A stretch of 5,429 nt of DNA from Bacteroidota bacterium (GTDB taxonomy: Bacteria; Bacteroidota; Bacteroidia; B-17B0; Aurantibacillaceae), in NCBI GenBank assembly GCA_025359355.1, contig JANYGR010000082.1, positions 1-5,429 of the forward strand. The letters run 5' to 3'. The translations under genes were made by a program, and so were the position numbers. A model generated the notes under the pieces. It saw only the letters and a program-made list of their open reading frames with translations, ran no database searches and had not been told where the DNA came from. Below are positions 1 through 5,429 of the stretch, piece by piece. Within the stretch, counting starts at the first letter, position 1. Each line of letters opens with the position of its first letter.

Positions 1-453
1 ATCATAACTTAATTGTGCGGTTGAGATTGGGTCGGTTGGTAATGGAGCAGGGTCGGTTGTTGGTGGAGTTGTGCTAGGATTGGCTAATCTTAGGGCTGCT
101 GTTGATTTGATTTTTTTTTCGGCGCCATGTATTTTTGACACAAAAGCTTGCACATCATTAAAGGTTTGTTTGGGTTCGTTTAATTGCTGAACGCTTGCGT
201 TAATGGATGTTACTAATTTTGAAATTGGCTCGAAGGCAATTTCTCTTAAATCTGTTTTGACTTTGTAGTTTGTTAGTTTATTAGCCCAAGCATCGTAATC
301 GGTTTGACATTGGGAAATAAGTGATGTGACTGATGCGGTAGAGAGTAAGTTATTTGTAGGATTATAGGTTGCCCCTGACTGGATTAATAAATCATTAAAT
401 AATTTAAGGTTTGCAAGGTTTTTTGCGTGACCTGTTTCTGATTGAGATGCCAT
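1..453 (-). CDS. Conserved Bacteroidota hypothetical protein, N-terminal 151 residues (runs off left edge)
   Basis: An open frame of 151 codons begins with ATG at 451-453 and has no stop before the window edge, so the C-terminus is missing. The protein starts MASQSETGHAKNLANLKLFN. The SETGHAKN...N opening, the later REIAFEPISKLV core (residues 70-81) and the FVSKIHG segment (104-110) match my memory of a family found in many Bacteroidota and annotated only as hypothetical. There is no signal peptide or membrane segment, so it is probably cytoplasmic. Residues 40-120 look largely helical. A Pro/Thr/Asp-rich linker follows (126-143) and then ISTAQLSYD, which suggests a second, similar module beyond the edge. 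The start is supported by the conserved N-terminus and by a 169-bp spacer that leaves room for its own promoter. Its function is unknown. That it is a real gene is quite certain; the family assignment rests on recollection. Confidence 0.85.
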   Translation of the reverse strand, partial: MASQSETGHAKNLANLKLFNDLLIQSGATYNPTNNLLSTASVTSLISQCQTDYDAWANKLTNYKVKTDLREIAFEPISKLVTSINASVQQLNEPKQTFNDVQAFVSKIHGAEKKIKSTAALRLANPSTTPPTTDPAPLPTDPISTAQLSYD

Positions 454-520
454 GATTTTTAGGTTTTAAATTGTTAGTTGAATTTATAACGTAAAAATAT
501 ATGAAAGGCTACAGACTATT

Positions 521-570
521 TTAAATGGGCTGTTAAGTGAAGTTAAATGGACTGTGAATAATTGTTAAGT
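521..570. repeat. Short direct repeats upstream of the left-edge gene
   Basis: TTAAATGGGCTGT at 521-533 recurs as TTAAATGGACTGT at 543-555, matching at 12 of 13 bases with a start-to-start spacing of 22 bp, about two helical turns. The octamer TGTTAAGT also occurs twice, at 531-538 and 563-570. On the minus strand these lie about 70-115 bp upstream of the ATG at 453. Beyond them, toward the gene, is TATATTTT (494-501 on the minus strand), a partial match to the Bacteroidota -7 element TAnnTTTG with no clear -33 TTG. The arrangement fits a regulator-binding site, but it may be simple repetition in AT-rich DNA. The rest of this spacer holds an AT-only 14-bp palindrome at 581-594 and nothing else I can name. 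Confidence 0.4.
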
Positions 571-622
571 AGTGGAGGTGTTTATTTAAATAAATTTTAA
601 ACAGGCTCTTTCAAATATTGTT

Positions 623-3169
623 TCATTTAAATAACTGCACAAATCCTTTTATCATTTCTTCTTTTGAGTTTAAGCAATCGGATTTAATTTTTAATACCCA
701 AAAATACGTGCCTTCATTTATATCTGAGCTATTAGAAATTTTGCCATCCCAAAAAGCAAAAGGATTGTTTGTGTGATAAACTTGTAGACCCCACCTATTA
801 TAAATACTTAAATCATAATTATTCATAATGCTTAACATGGTATTAAAATCATGTTTGAAGTTTGTTAATGGAAAAAATGAATCATTTAATCCATCATTGT
901 TTGGCGTAAACACATTTACTTTATCAAATTCATTAAACTTAAAATCCATTGAATACGGGACTTCAACTACTACTGAATTTTTACATCCTTTATTATCGGT
1001 AACGGTTAGAGTATAGAAGCCTGAGTTTAAATTTTCTAAATTATTTGCATTTATCCCGCTTTGTCCGCTAGACCAATTATAATTATATGGATATTCACCG
1101 CCTGAGCAAGACACTGAAATTTTTCCGTCATTTAATTTTTGACAACTAACAGAATCTATATTAATAGACAATATAGTTTTAGACGGATTAAAAACAGTGA
1201 TTGAATCATCTTTTTTGTTTTTTGGACAGGAATTATCTTCGACTGAATAATAATAGGTCGCCCCAGCCAAAAGACCACTGACGGTATTAGTGTTTTGAGC
1301 TGGCATTGTACTCCAATTAATTGAGTATGGAGAAATACCTCCTGTAATAGAAAGTGTTGCTGTTCCTAATCCTCTACAACTATCAGGTTGAGTTATATTA
1401 GCTATAACATTAGGACAAGTAAGCTCGTTTAAAGAAAATGTATTTACGAAATTTTTTCCGCTCACATATACGTTTTTGTTTTGAATCATAATATCGTAAA
1501 CGGTATTTGGCATAGCAATCGTTTTTAAAATATTTAGACCGCCATCTAATAATAAAATTTTATCATTATTGGAAACCAAAATTTGATCACAATTATTTGA
1601 CGCAATACCACTCCAATACTTGTGAGTTTGATTGCCGTCAGGCGATGAAGCAATGTTTTTACTATTTAATAAAAGCCCAGTGTTAGTATTCCATTTTTTT
1701 ACATCATAACCATCAGTTGTATATAACATCTTATCACTTATTGCTATTCCATTATAAGCAGGTGAGTAATCGGAATTAGGATCATAAAAAAAATTGGAAT
1801 CATATTCCGCAGTATTATATCCGGTGGGCACTTGATAAATTGTGGAACTTAAATTAGAAATTGGTAGTTTAATTATTTTATTTATCCCAGCTACAATTTG
1901 ATAACAAAAGCCATAATCATCTATGGCAATAGAAGCAATATCATTATGAGAACCAAGATAATTAATTGGATTTACTGTTGCTAATGTCGTATCTAAATAG
2001 GCTATTTGAAAAGGAGAGTCTCCGCCCCCACCTATGATTCCTTTATTTGTACAAGGGTCAAATGTTATACGCCACATTTCAACCGCAGTATTTATTCCAG
2101 GAAAACTTGCTAAAGATAAACCGAAAGGGTTAAGTTTTTTAATTTTTGCTCCAAATCCAAACAATCCCTGAACAATGTATGCATTTCCTGTGAATCTATC
2201 AATTGCGAAATCACCATACATATACGCGTAGTCACTAATGAACGGTAAGGTTGTCCATAATAATGTTCCAAATTTATCATATTTATTAATTGTATAATGA
2301 TTAGAACCACCGTATATAAAAACATTACCATTATTGTCATAATCAATATCAAAAGCTCCATTATTACCTGTTAAATTTACAGCAGAAATAATCCATGGAT
2401 CTATTATAATGGTTTCATTTTCTTTTTGATTTGGAATTTTAAATTGGATTATATTGTTATTTAAGATATAACTTGATGGAATGACCTTATTATTATTTTG
2501 AACAAACGAGTTTGGTGCATGATGAATAAATGTTTCGACTGGGCTATTAACGATTAAATCCCCTAGTTGATTTTTATGAATGTCCAATTTTTTAGAAAAC
2601 ACTAATTTGATGTCATCAACATTTGCTTGAGGATGTAGTATAAAACTGTATTTGATGCCTTCGGTATCTGGTTTAAACTCAAATAACAAATCAATGTAAT
2701 TGTATAGGTTTTTGAAAGTAACCGTTTTGTAGGCTGATGCTTTAATATCGCCTTTTCCATTTTTAGAACTAAAGACATAGTAATTAGATACTTTTTCTCC
2801 TAATAGTATTTCAATATTTAAATTAGCATCTTTAAATTGAATAGTATCAATTATTTTTTCTCGTTCAATTTTAATGTTCTCTCGTTCTTTTTCTTCTCTG
2901 GCTGATTTTTCATCATCATTCTTTTTTGGATTTTTATATTTCCAAATAATGATTCCTTTATCACAAAGGAAATAGTGGATGCCCTGTGAACACGCTTCAA
3001 AAAATACTTTATAATCTGAATTATCAATTCCAAAATCACATTGCCCTTCGTTTTTAATGAAGTTTTTTTGCTCAAATGGATTTGTAACTGTCCAACCTCC
3101 AATAAAATTGTTTTGGCTTATACAAATTTGAGTTGATATAAAGATTAAAAACAAATAATAACGTATCAT
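623..3169 (-). CDS. Secreted T9SS cargo: DUF7948-like N-terminus, beta-propeller, two SprB-like repeats, type B C-terminal sorting domain
   Basis: The 848-residue protein starts with a signal peptide (hydrophobic residues 3-17, likely cut near ICIS/QN), so it enters the periplasm by Sec. Residues ~36-258 carry the FIKNEGQ motif and GIHYF...GIIIWKYKN pattern of the DUF7948 domain common in Bacteroidota surface proteins, ending at IIIDPWI. Residues ~262-582 hold repeated beta-strand units (GNVFIYGG, GNAYIVQG, KMLYTTDG, QILVSNND, KNVYVSG) like a propeller of the SBBP/PQQ kind. Two SprB/PKD-like repeats follow (~588-660 and ~667-737), each with TGG/SGG-x-x-PY-x-x-NWS and a C-terminal Cys. Residues ~749-848 are the gliding-motility-associated type B sorting domain (CHU_C): NVFTPNNDGLND, LSIYNRWGLQVY, FWDGK and EGTYFW. 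In this family the domain directs export through the type IX system to the surface or medium. An adhesin-like role is inference. A Lys/Glu-rich insertion at ~79-106 is unusual. No disruption is seen. Confidence 0.93.
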   Translation of the reverse strand: MIRYYLFLIFISTQICISQNNFIGGWTVTNPFEQKNFIKNEGQCDFGIDNSDYKVFFEACSQGIHYFLCDKGIIIWKYKNPKKNDDEKSAREEKERENIKIEREKIIDTIQFKDANLNIEILLGEKVSNYYVFSSKNGKGDIKASAYKTVTFKNLYNYIDLLFEFKPDTEGIKYSFILHPQANVDDIKLVFSKKLDIHKNQLGDLIVNSPVETFIHHAPNSFVQNNNKVIPSSYILNNNIIQFKIPNQKENETIIIDPWIISAVNLTGNNGAFDIDYDNNGNVFIYGGSNHYTINKYDKFGTLLWTTLPFISDYAYMYGDFAIDRFTGNAYIVQGLFGFGAKIKKLNPFGLSLASFPGINTAVEMWRITFDPCTNKGIIGGGGDSPFQIAYLDTTLATVNPINYLGSHNDIASIAIDDYGFCYQIVAGINKIIKLPISNLSSTIYQVPTGYNTAEYDSNFFYDPNSDYSPAYNGIAISDKMLYTTDGYDVKKWNTNTGLLLNSKNIASSPDGNQTHKYWSGIASNNCDQILVSNNDKILLLDGGLNILKTIAMPNTVYDIMIQNKNVYVSGKNFVNTFSLNELTCPNVIANITQPDSCRGLGTATLSITGGISPYSINWSTMPAQNTNTVSGLLAGATYYYSVEDNSCPKNKKDDSITVFNPSKTILSINIDSVSCQKLNDGKISVSCSGGEYPYNYNWSSGQSGINANNLENLNSGFYTLTVTDNKGCKNSVVVEVPYSMDFKFNEFDKVNVFTPNNDGLNDSFFPLTNFKHDFNTMLSIMNNYDLSIYNRWGLQVYHTNNPFAFWDGKISNSSDINEGTYFWVLKIKSDCLNSKEEMIKGFVQLFK

Positions 3170-3449
3170 AAGATAAATTTACACTTATTTTTAGCAATCC
3201 GAACCTTTGTTTTAGGATCTCTCTGGCGATTAGCCTCACTTCCTATTTGAGTATACCTATTTCCAATCATATTCAATTACCCAATTTACTTTTTCTTTAT
3301 AAAGTACACTCATTTTAATTGAGTTTAATAAAGCTGAATGTTGTAACAGCTTCATCTAACCGTGTTACATTGGATGGTGGTAATAGAGGAACGGAACCTA
3401 GCTAAAATAAATATAACCATACAACTATAATTGCCGCAGCATTACAAAT
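3170..3449. other. Gene-poor spacer between the IS element and the 848-residue surface protein gene
   Basis: This 280-bp stretch holds no gene I can recognise. On the minus strand it has two tiny open frames that chain into the downstream gene: 3257-3355 (32 codons, starting MKLLQHSALL) and 3166-3270 (34 codons, starting MIGNRYTQIG). The second ends at a TGA overlapping the ATG of the surface protein gene. Two mutually exclusive small hairpins sit near 3331-3369: AAGCTG/CAGCTT with a 10-nt loop, and TGTAACA/TGTTACA with a 14-nt loop. Neither has a following T-run. CGGAACCT at 3392-3399 repeats the inner edge of the right IS end in inverted orientation. No good TTG/TAnnTTTG promoter is visible before the 848-codon gene. 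Confidence 0.5.
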
Positions 3450-3465
3450 CATTACTGTTCGGAAC
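3450..3465. repeat. IS left terminal inverted repeat (distal to transposase start)
   Basis: CATTACTGTTCGGAAC is the inverted match of the sequence at 4695-4710 with one mismatch (C versus G at the sixth base). It begins 4 bp past the transposase stop codon. The core TGTTCGGAAC is identical at both ends. Confidence 0.85.
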
Positions 3466-3469
3466 ATGT

Positions 3470-4621
3470 TTAATCGTCAATGATATGGGCAATTTTGCTG
3501 GGGTCTCCACCAGATAAAATTACTATCTCTTTTAAAAGACTTTTTTGTAGTTCATTGCTAATTTTCATTTTTACAATTTTATACCCCGATAAATTATTTT
3601 TCTTTTTATATACAATGATGAGCATCGCTAGAATTAAAGTTATATAGACCATTACTTTGATCCCGTTTAAGTTTCTATTAAGTAAATGACTAAAATTTAA
3701 TTCTTGTTTTATAAATTTAAAGAACACTTCTATTTCCCATCTTTTTCGATATAATTCAGCAATCTCATAAGCATTCAGTTCAAAATTATTCGTAACAAAG
3801 CAAATTTCTTCGTTTGAATTTTTGATATTCCCTCTTATAAATCTAAACGACACAGGAATTGGTTTCTTTGTGCTATGTTCAATAAAATTTACTTCAAGAT
3901 CTTCTGTAAGTGAAACACTTGAAGGATTTTGAATTGTCTTGATAGTGTTACTTTTTAATATTTTATATGTAGCGTTAGTTTTAATTCGGGTTACAAATAG
4001 TATATTTTCCTTATTAAGGGTTGCAAAGGTATTCCTACTCTGCACTCCTCTGTCAAATGTTACTATACTTGATTTGTTATATCTATAATTATAAATCACT
4101 TCAGGAATAGTTAAATCTTCACATAGATATTTTTGACCAGTATATATTTTAAAATCGCATGGCAAGGAACCATGCATTCCTACAGTAAATTTAATTTGCT
4201 TCTTGTCTGTTTTACTTCCTATTTTCATTCCCCAATGAACAAGTTTTGAGGAAACAGCTACCATAGTAGTATCATATTTTTGAATAGCATTCTCCTCTTT
4301 TAATTCCGCATGAAATTTGTCAAATAGCGATTCAAATATTTTTTCGAAATACGCGGCATTAATACTGCTAATTCGATCGCTTAATGAATTATACTTTGCT
4401 TTAATCTTGTTTTTATTTGCAAGCAAAATAAATTCCGGTGAATTAAAGCATTCCTCCAGAACTCGTAAAGAGGGCTTTCCATACTCAAGCATTGAATAAA
4501 GAATTAACTTAAAAATAATTGAGCCATTAAGCTTTTTTACCTGATGGTCTACTTTTGTTTGAGCTGATAATATAGAGAGTTCATCATCAGAAATGTAACT
4601 GAGTATTGCTTCAAATTTCAT
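3470..4621 (-). CDS. IS4-family DDE transposase
   Basis: The 383-residue protein is a full-length cut-and-paste transposase of the DDE_Tnp_1 (PF01609) type. Residues ~1-90 form the helical N-terminal region expected to bind the element's ends. The catalytic RNase H-like core shows D117 in KYDTTMV, D190 in VTFDRGV and E298 within the IS4 signature Y-(2)-R-(3)-E-(6)-K, here Y291, R294, E298 and K305 in YRKRWEIEVFFKFIK. A beta-rich stretch between the second Asp and the Glu (~205-280, with FVTRIKTNATYK) is the insertion domain typical of the family. The hydrophobic helix near 322-338 follows the signature, as in relatives. No stop, frameshift or missing catalytic residue is seen, so it should be active. 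The ATG at 4619-4621 is the natural start, since it opens the conserved N-terminus within the inverted repeats. A half-match to a -7 element (GATCTTTG, 4626-4633) is too close to the ATG to be trusted. Confidence 0.95.
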   Translation of the reverse strand: MKFEAILSYISDDELSILSAQTKVDHQVKKLNGSIIFKLILYSMLEYGKPSLRVLEECFNSPEFILLANKNKIKAKYNSLSDRISSINAAYFEKIFESLFDKFHAELKEENAIQKYDTTMVAVSSKLVHWGMKIGSKTDKKQIKFTVGMHGSLPCDFKIYTGQKYLCEDLTIPEVIYNYRYNKSSIVTFDRGVQSRNTFATLNKENILFVTRIKTNATYKILKSNTIKTIQNPSSVSLTEDLEVNFIEHSTKKPIPVSFRFIRGNIKNSNEEICFVTNNFELNAYEIAELYRKRWEIEVFFKFIKQELNFSHLLNRNLNGIKVMVYITLILAMLIIVYKKKNNLSGYKIVKMKISNELQKSLLKEIVILSGGDPSKIAHIIDD

Positions 4622-4694
4622 CTTACAAAGATCGAATCAATCTGAAAGTGAATCTTTTAGCTCAACAAAGACTTATTAAAAGCTAATTGTTAAG

Positions 4695-4710
4695 GTTCCG
4701 AACACTAATG
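4695..4710. repeat. IS right terminal inverted repeat (transposase-proximal)
   Basis: GTTCCGAACACTAATG is the complement of the left repeat at 3450-3465 apart from one base. It lies 73 bp upstream of the transposase ATG and directly abuts a 16-bp palindrome on its outer side. Confidence 0.85.
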
Positions 4711-4740
4711 CTCCGATAGCTATCGGAATTTAATGCTACG
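4706..4740. repeat. 16-bp palindrome bracketed by a near-perfect 10-bp direct repeat, next to the IS right end
   Basis: TCCGATAGCTATCGGA at 4712-4727 is a perfect palindrome. It is bracketed by TAATGCTCCG (4706-4715) and TAATGCTACG (4731-4740), which match at 9 of 10 bases and overlap the end of the IS repeat on one side and the palindrome on both its left edge and the IS. The palindrome is 18 bp past the stop of the lipoprotein gene on the minus strand. It could form a 6-bp stem with an AGCT loop there, but no T-run follows in either direction, so it is not a standard intrinsic terminator. I recall CCGATAGCTATCGG-like palindromes as recurrent intergenic repeats in Bacteroidota genomes, but I cannot confirm this here. 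Confidence 0.6.
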
Positions 4741-4745
4741 GGTCA

Positions 4746-5204
4746 TTACATATTTACATTTACTACGAAAGGATAGTCAATAGACTTCATTCCATTTACT
4801 TTATAGCTTTTTACCGTACACCCCATTTCTGAAGAACCTGTGAAATATTTTTTCTCATATGGAGCTAGTTCGATTTCAGATATTACGTATTGTTGATTTA
4901 AAATAGAAATATAAATTCTTGATTTTTTTGAAATTACGATATTTTTAAATGCGAAAGAATAGAGTGTTTTTTGAATGCAGATTTTTTTTCTAAAAATATT
5001 CTTTTGTATTGAATCTTTCCCAAGTGAAGGTTCAATAAATTTAAATTTTATTGAATCTACTGTCAATCTATCAATAATTGAAGAATTTTTATTAAATGAT
5101 AATCTTATTGCTTCTTCTAATGCATTTGTCTCACAGGCCAATTTTTCCCGACCGCAAGAAAAAAGAAAAATAACACTAAAACTTATTAAAATTATTTTTG
5201 TCAT
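4746..5204 (-). CDS. Small lipoprotein of unknown function
   Basis: The 152-residue protein opens with a lipoprotein signal: positively charged MTK, a hydrophobic stretch (residues 4-15) and the lipobox FLFSC with the acceptor Cys at 17, followed by GREK. It should be lipidated and anchored in the inner or outer membrane facing the periplasm or surface. The mature part (residues 18-152) is a mix of short helices and beta strands (YSFAFKNIVISKK, RIYISILNQQYVISEIEL) with two further Cys at positions 24 and 75 and one near 128. I recognise no domain. The ATG at 5202-5204 is right because it starts the signal peptide directly. Upstream, TATATTTG at 5272-5279 offers a promoter of its own. The IS lies 35 bp past the stop codon and has not visibly truncated the gene. 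Confidence 0.8.
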   Translation of the reverse strand: MTKIILISFSVIFLFSCGREKLACETNALEEAIRLSFNKNSSIIDRLTVDSIKFKFIEPSLGKDSIQKNIFRKKICIQKTLYSFAFKNIVISKKSRIYISILNQQYVISEIELAPYEKKYFTGSSEMGCTVKSYKVNGMKSIDYPFVVNVNM

Positions 5205-5271
5205 ATTACTATATATTAGATACTATTTTTCGTTAGATTGGTCGCATTGATAATCTTGCTCCTTAGCATTG

Positions 5272-5279
5272 CAAATATA
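5272..5279 (-). promoter_or_regulatory. Possible Bacteroidota -7 promoter element for the lipoprotein gene
   Basis: On the minus strand the sequence is TATATTTG, an exact match to the Bacteroidota -7 consensus TAnnTTTG. It lies between the folD stop and the lipoprotein start and would give a leader of roughly 60 nt. No TTG is found at the usual 17-23 bp upstream, so only half of the consensus is present. Confidence 0.4.
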
Positions 5280-5293
5280 GCTGGCAAAAAAAC

Positions 5294-5429
5294 TTAAAAT
5301 TCCTTTTTAGCAGCAATCAGTGTATTTTTTAATAATGAAGCAATTGTCATAGGCCCTACACCGCCTGGTACTGGTGTAATGTAAGATGCTTTTTGAGATA
5401 CTTCGTCAAACTTCACATCGCCTACTAAT
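5294..5429 (-). CDS. folD: FolD, bifunctional methylene-THF dehydrogenase/methenyl-THF cyclohydrolase, C-terminal 44 residues
   Basis: This is the 3' end of a gene entering from the right edge, with the first full codon at 5428-5426 and a TAA stop at 5294-5296. The residues include LVGDVKFDEVSQKASYITPV followed by PGGVGPMTIASLLKNTL and a short charged tail. The ASYITPVPGGVGPMT block is the highly conserved C-terminal signature of FolD, in the NADP-binding Rossmann half of the enzyme. FolD interconverts 5,10-methylene-, methenyl- and 10-formyl-tetrahydrofolate in the cytoplasm, supplying one-carbon units for purine, thymidylate and formyl-methionine synthesis. The C-terminus has a normal length and no defect. 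The catalytic Lys and N-terminal half lie outside the window. The assignment is nearly certain. Confidence 0.96.
   Translation of the reverse strand, partial: LVGDVKFDEVSQKASYITPVPGGVGPMTIASLLKNTLIAAKKEF

Larger units (their letters stand above)
3450..4710 (-). mobile_element. IS4-family insertion sequence, apparently complete, about 1261 bp
   Basis: A single transposase gene is flanked closely by 16-bp terminal inverted repeats: CATTACTGTTCGGAAC at 3450-3465 and, as its complement, GTTCCGAACACTAATG at 4695-4710. They match at 15 of 16 positions. The transposase stop lies 4 bp inside the left repeat and its start 73 bp inside the right one, which is the usual compact IS layout, and the total length is normal for the IS4 family. 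I find no convincing target-site duplication immediately outside these ends, so the boundaries could be off by some bases or the flanks may have changed. TCATTAC occurs at 3449-3455 and 4743-4749, but it does not fit the repeat ends symmetrically. I cannot name the element. Confidence 0.85.

Noticed and set aside
581..594. TTTATTTAAATAAA palindrome as a terminator for the surface protein gene
   Set aside because: It is made only of A and T, so the stem would be very weak, and such palindromes are common by chance in DNA of this composition.
828..1016. Plus-strand open frame of 62 codons
   Set aside because: It lies wholly antisense to the C-terminal sorting domain of the 848-residue protein, has no recognisable motif and is explained as a shadow of that coding sequence.
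2110..3102. Two minus-strand open frames of 83 codons (2110-2361 and 2851-3102)
   Set aside because: Both are out-of-frame readings inside the surface protein gene, whose domain content supports the main frame.
3170..3185. TAAATTTA just before the 848-codon gene as a -7 promoter element
   Set aside because: The last base differs from TAnnTTTG, it sits only a few bases from the ATG, and the nearest TTG is 13 bp upstream, too close for a -33 element.
3331..3369. Small overlapping hairpins as a terminator or RNA element
   Set aside because: The stems are only 6-7 bp with long loops, are mutually exclusive and have no T-run, so there is too little to call a terminator or structured RNA.
3402..3452. 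Sixteen-residue hydrophobic peptide starting inside the IS left end (MICNAAAIIVVWLYLF)
   Set aside because: It is very short, its ATG lies in the inverted repeat and there is no supporting start signal, so it is probably chance.
4317..5250. Plus-strand open frames at 4317-4499 and 4975-5250
   Set aside because: They are antisense to the transposase and to the lipoprotein gene respectively, and neither product resembles a known protein.
5278..5313. Hairpin with T-rich arm at the end of folD as an intrinsic terminator
   Set aside because: GCTG/CAGC plus A-run/T-run pairing is interrupted by mismatches, and the T-run lies within the stem rather than after it.

Overview
The window reads as chromosomal DNA from a member of the Bacteroidota, most likely a flavobacterium-like or related environmental lineage. 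Three things point there. The base composition is strongly AT-rich. One gene encodes a large secreted protein with SprB-type repeats and a gliding-motility/type IX secretion (T9SS) type B C-terminal sorting domain. The left-edge gene starts with an N-terminus I recognise only from Bacteroidota hypothetical proteins. A perfect match to the Bacteroidota -7 promoter element (TAnnTTTG) also precedes one gene. The species cannot be fixed from the sequence.

All supported genes are on the minus strand, so in transcription order the window runs right to left. At the right edge (5294-5429) is the C-terminal end of folD, for the bifunctional methylene-tetrahydrofolate dehydrogenase/cyclohydrolase. Next is a small lipoprotein of unknown function (4746-5204) with its own plausible promoter. 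After it comes a compact, apparently intact IS4-family insertion sequence (about 3450-4710), with a 383-residue DDE transposase and 16-bp terminal inverted repeats that differ at one base. A 280-bp gene-poor stretch (3170-3449) separates the IS from an 848-residue cell-surface or secreted protein (623-3169). A 169-bp spacer with short direct repeats (454-622) leads to the start of a conserved Bacteroidota hypothetical gene that runs off the left edge (1-453).

The genes do not form an obvious pathway. folD is housekeeping, the lipoprotein and the T9SS cargo are envelope or surface proteins, and the IS has landed between them without visibly breaking either. No CRISPR array, tRNA, rRNA, toxin-antitoxin pair or defence operon is visible. 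The points most worth a second look are the asymmetric IS ends beside a 16-bp palindrome, the chain of tiny overlapping ORFs leading into the 848-codon gene, the charged insertion in that protein's N-terminal domain, and the repeated TTAAATGG(G/A)CTGT motif upstream of the left-edge gene. I see no convincing undescribed multi-gene system here.
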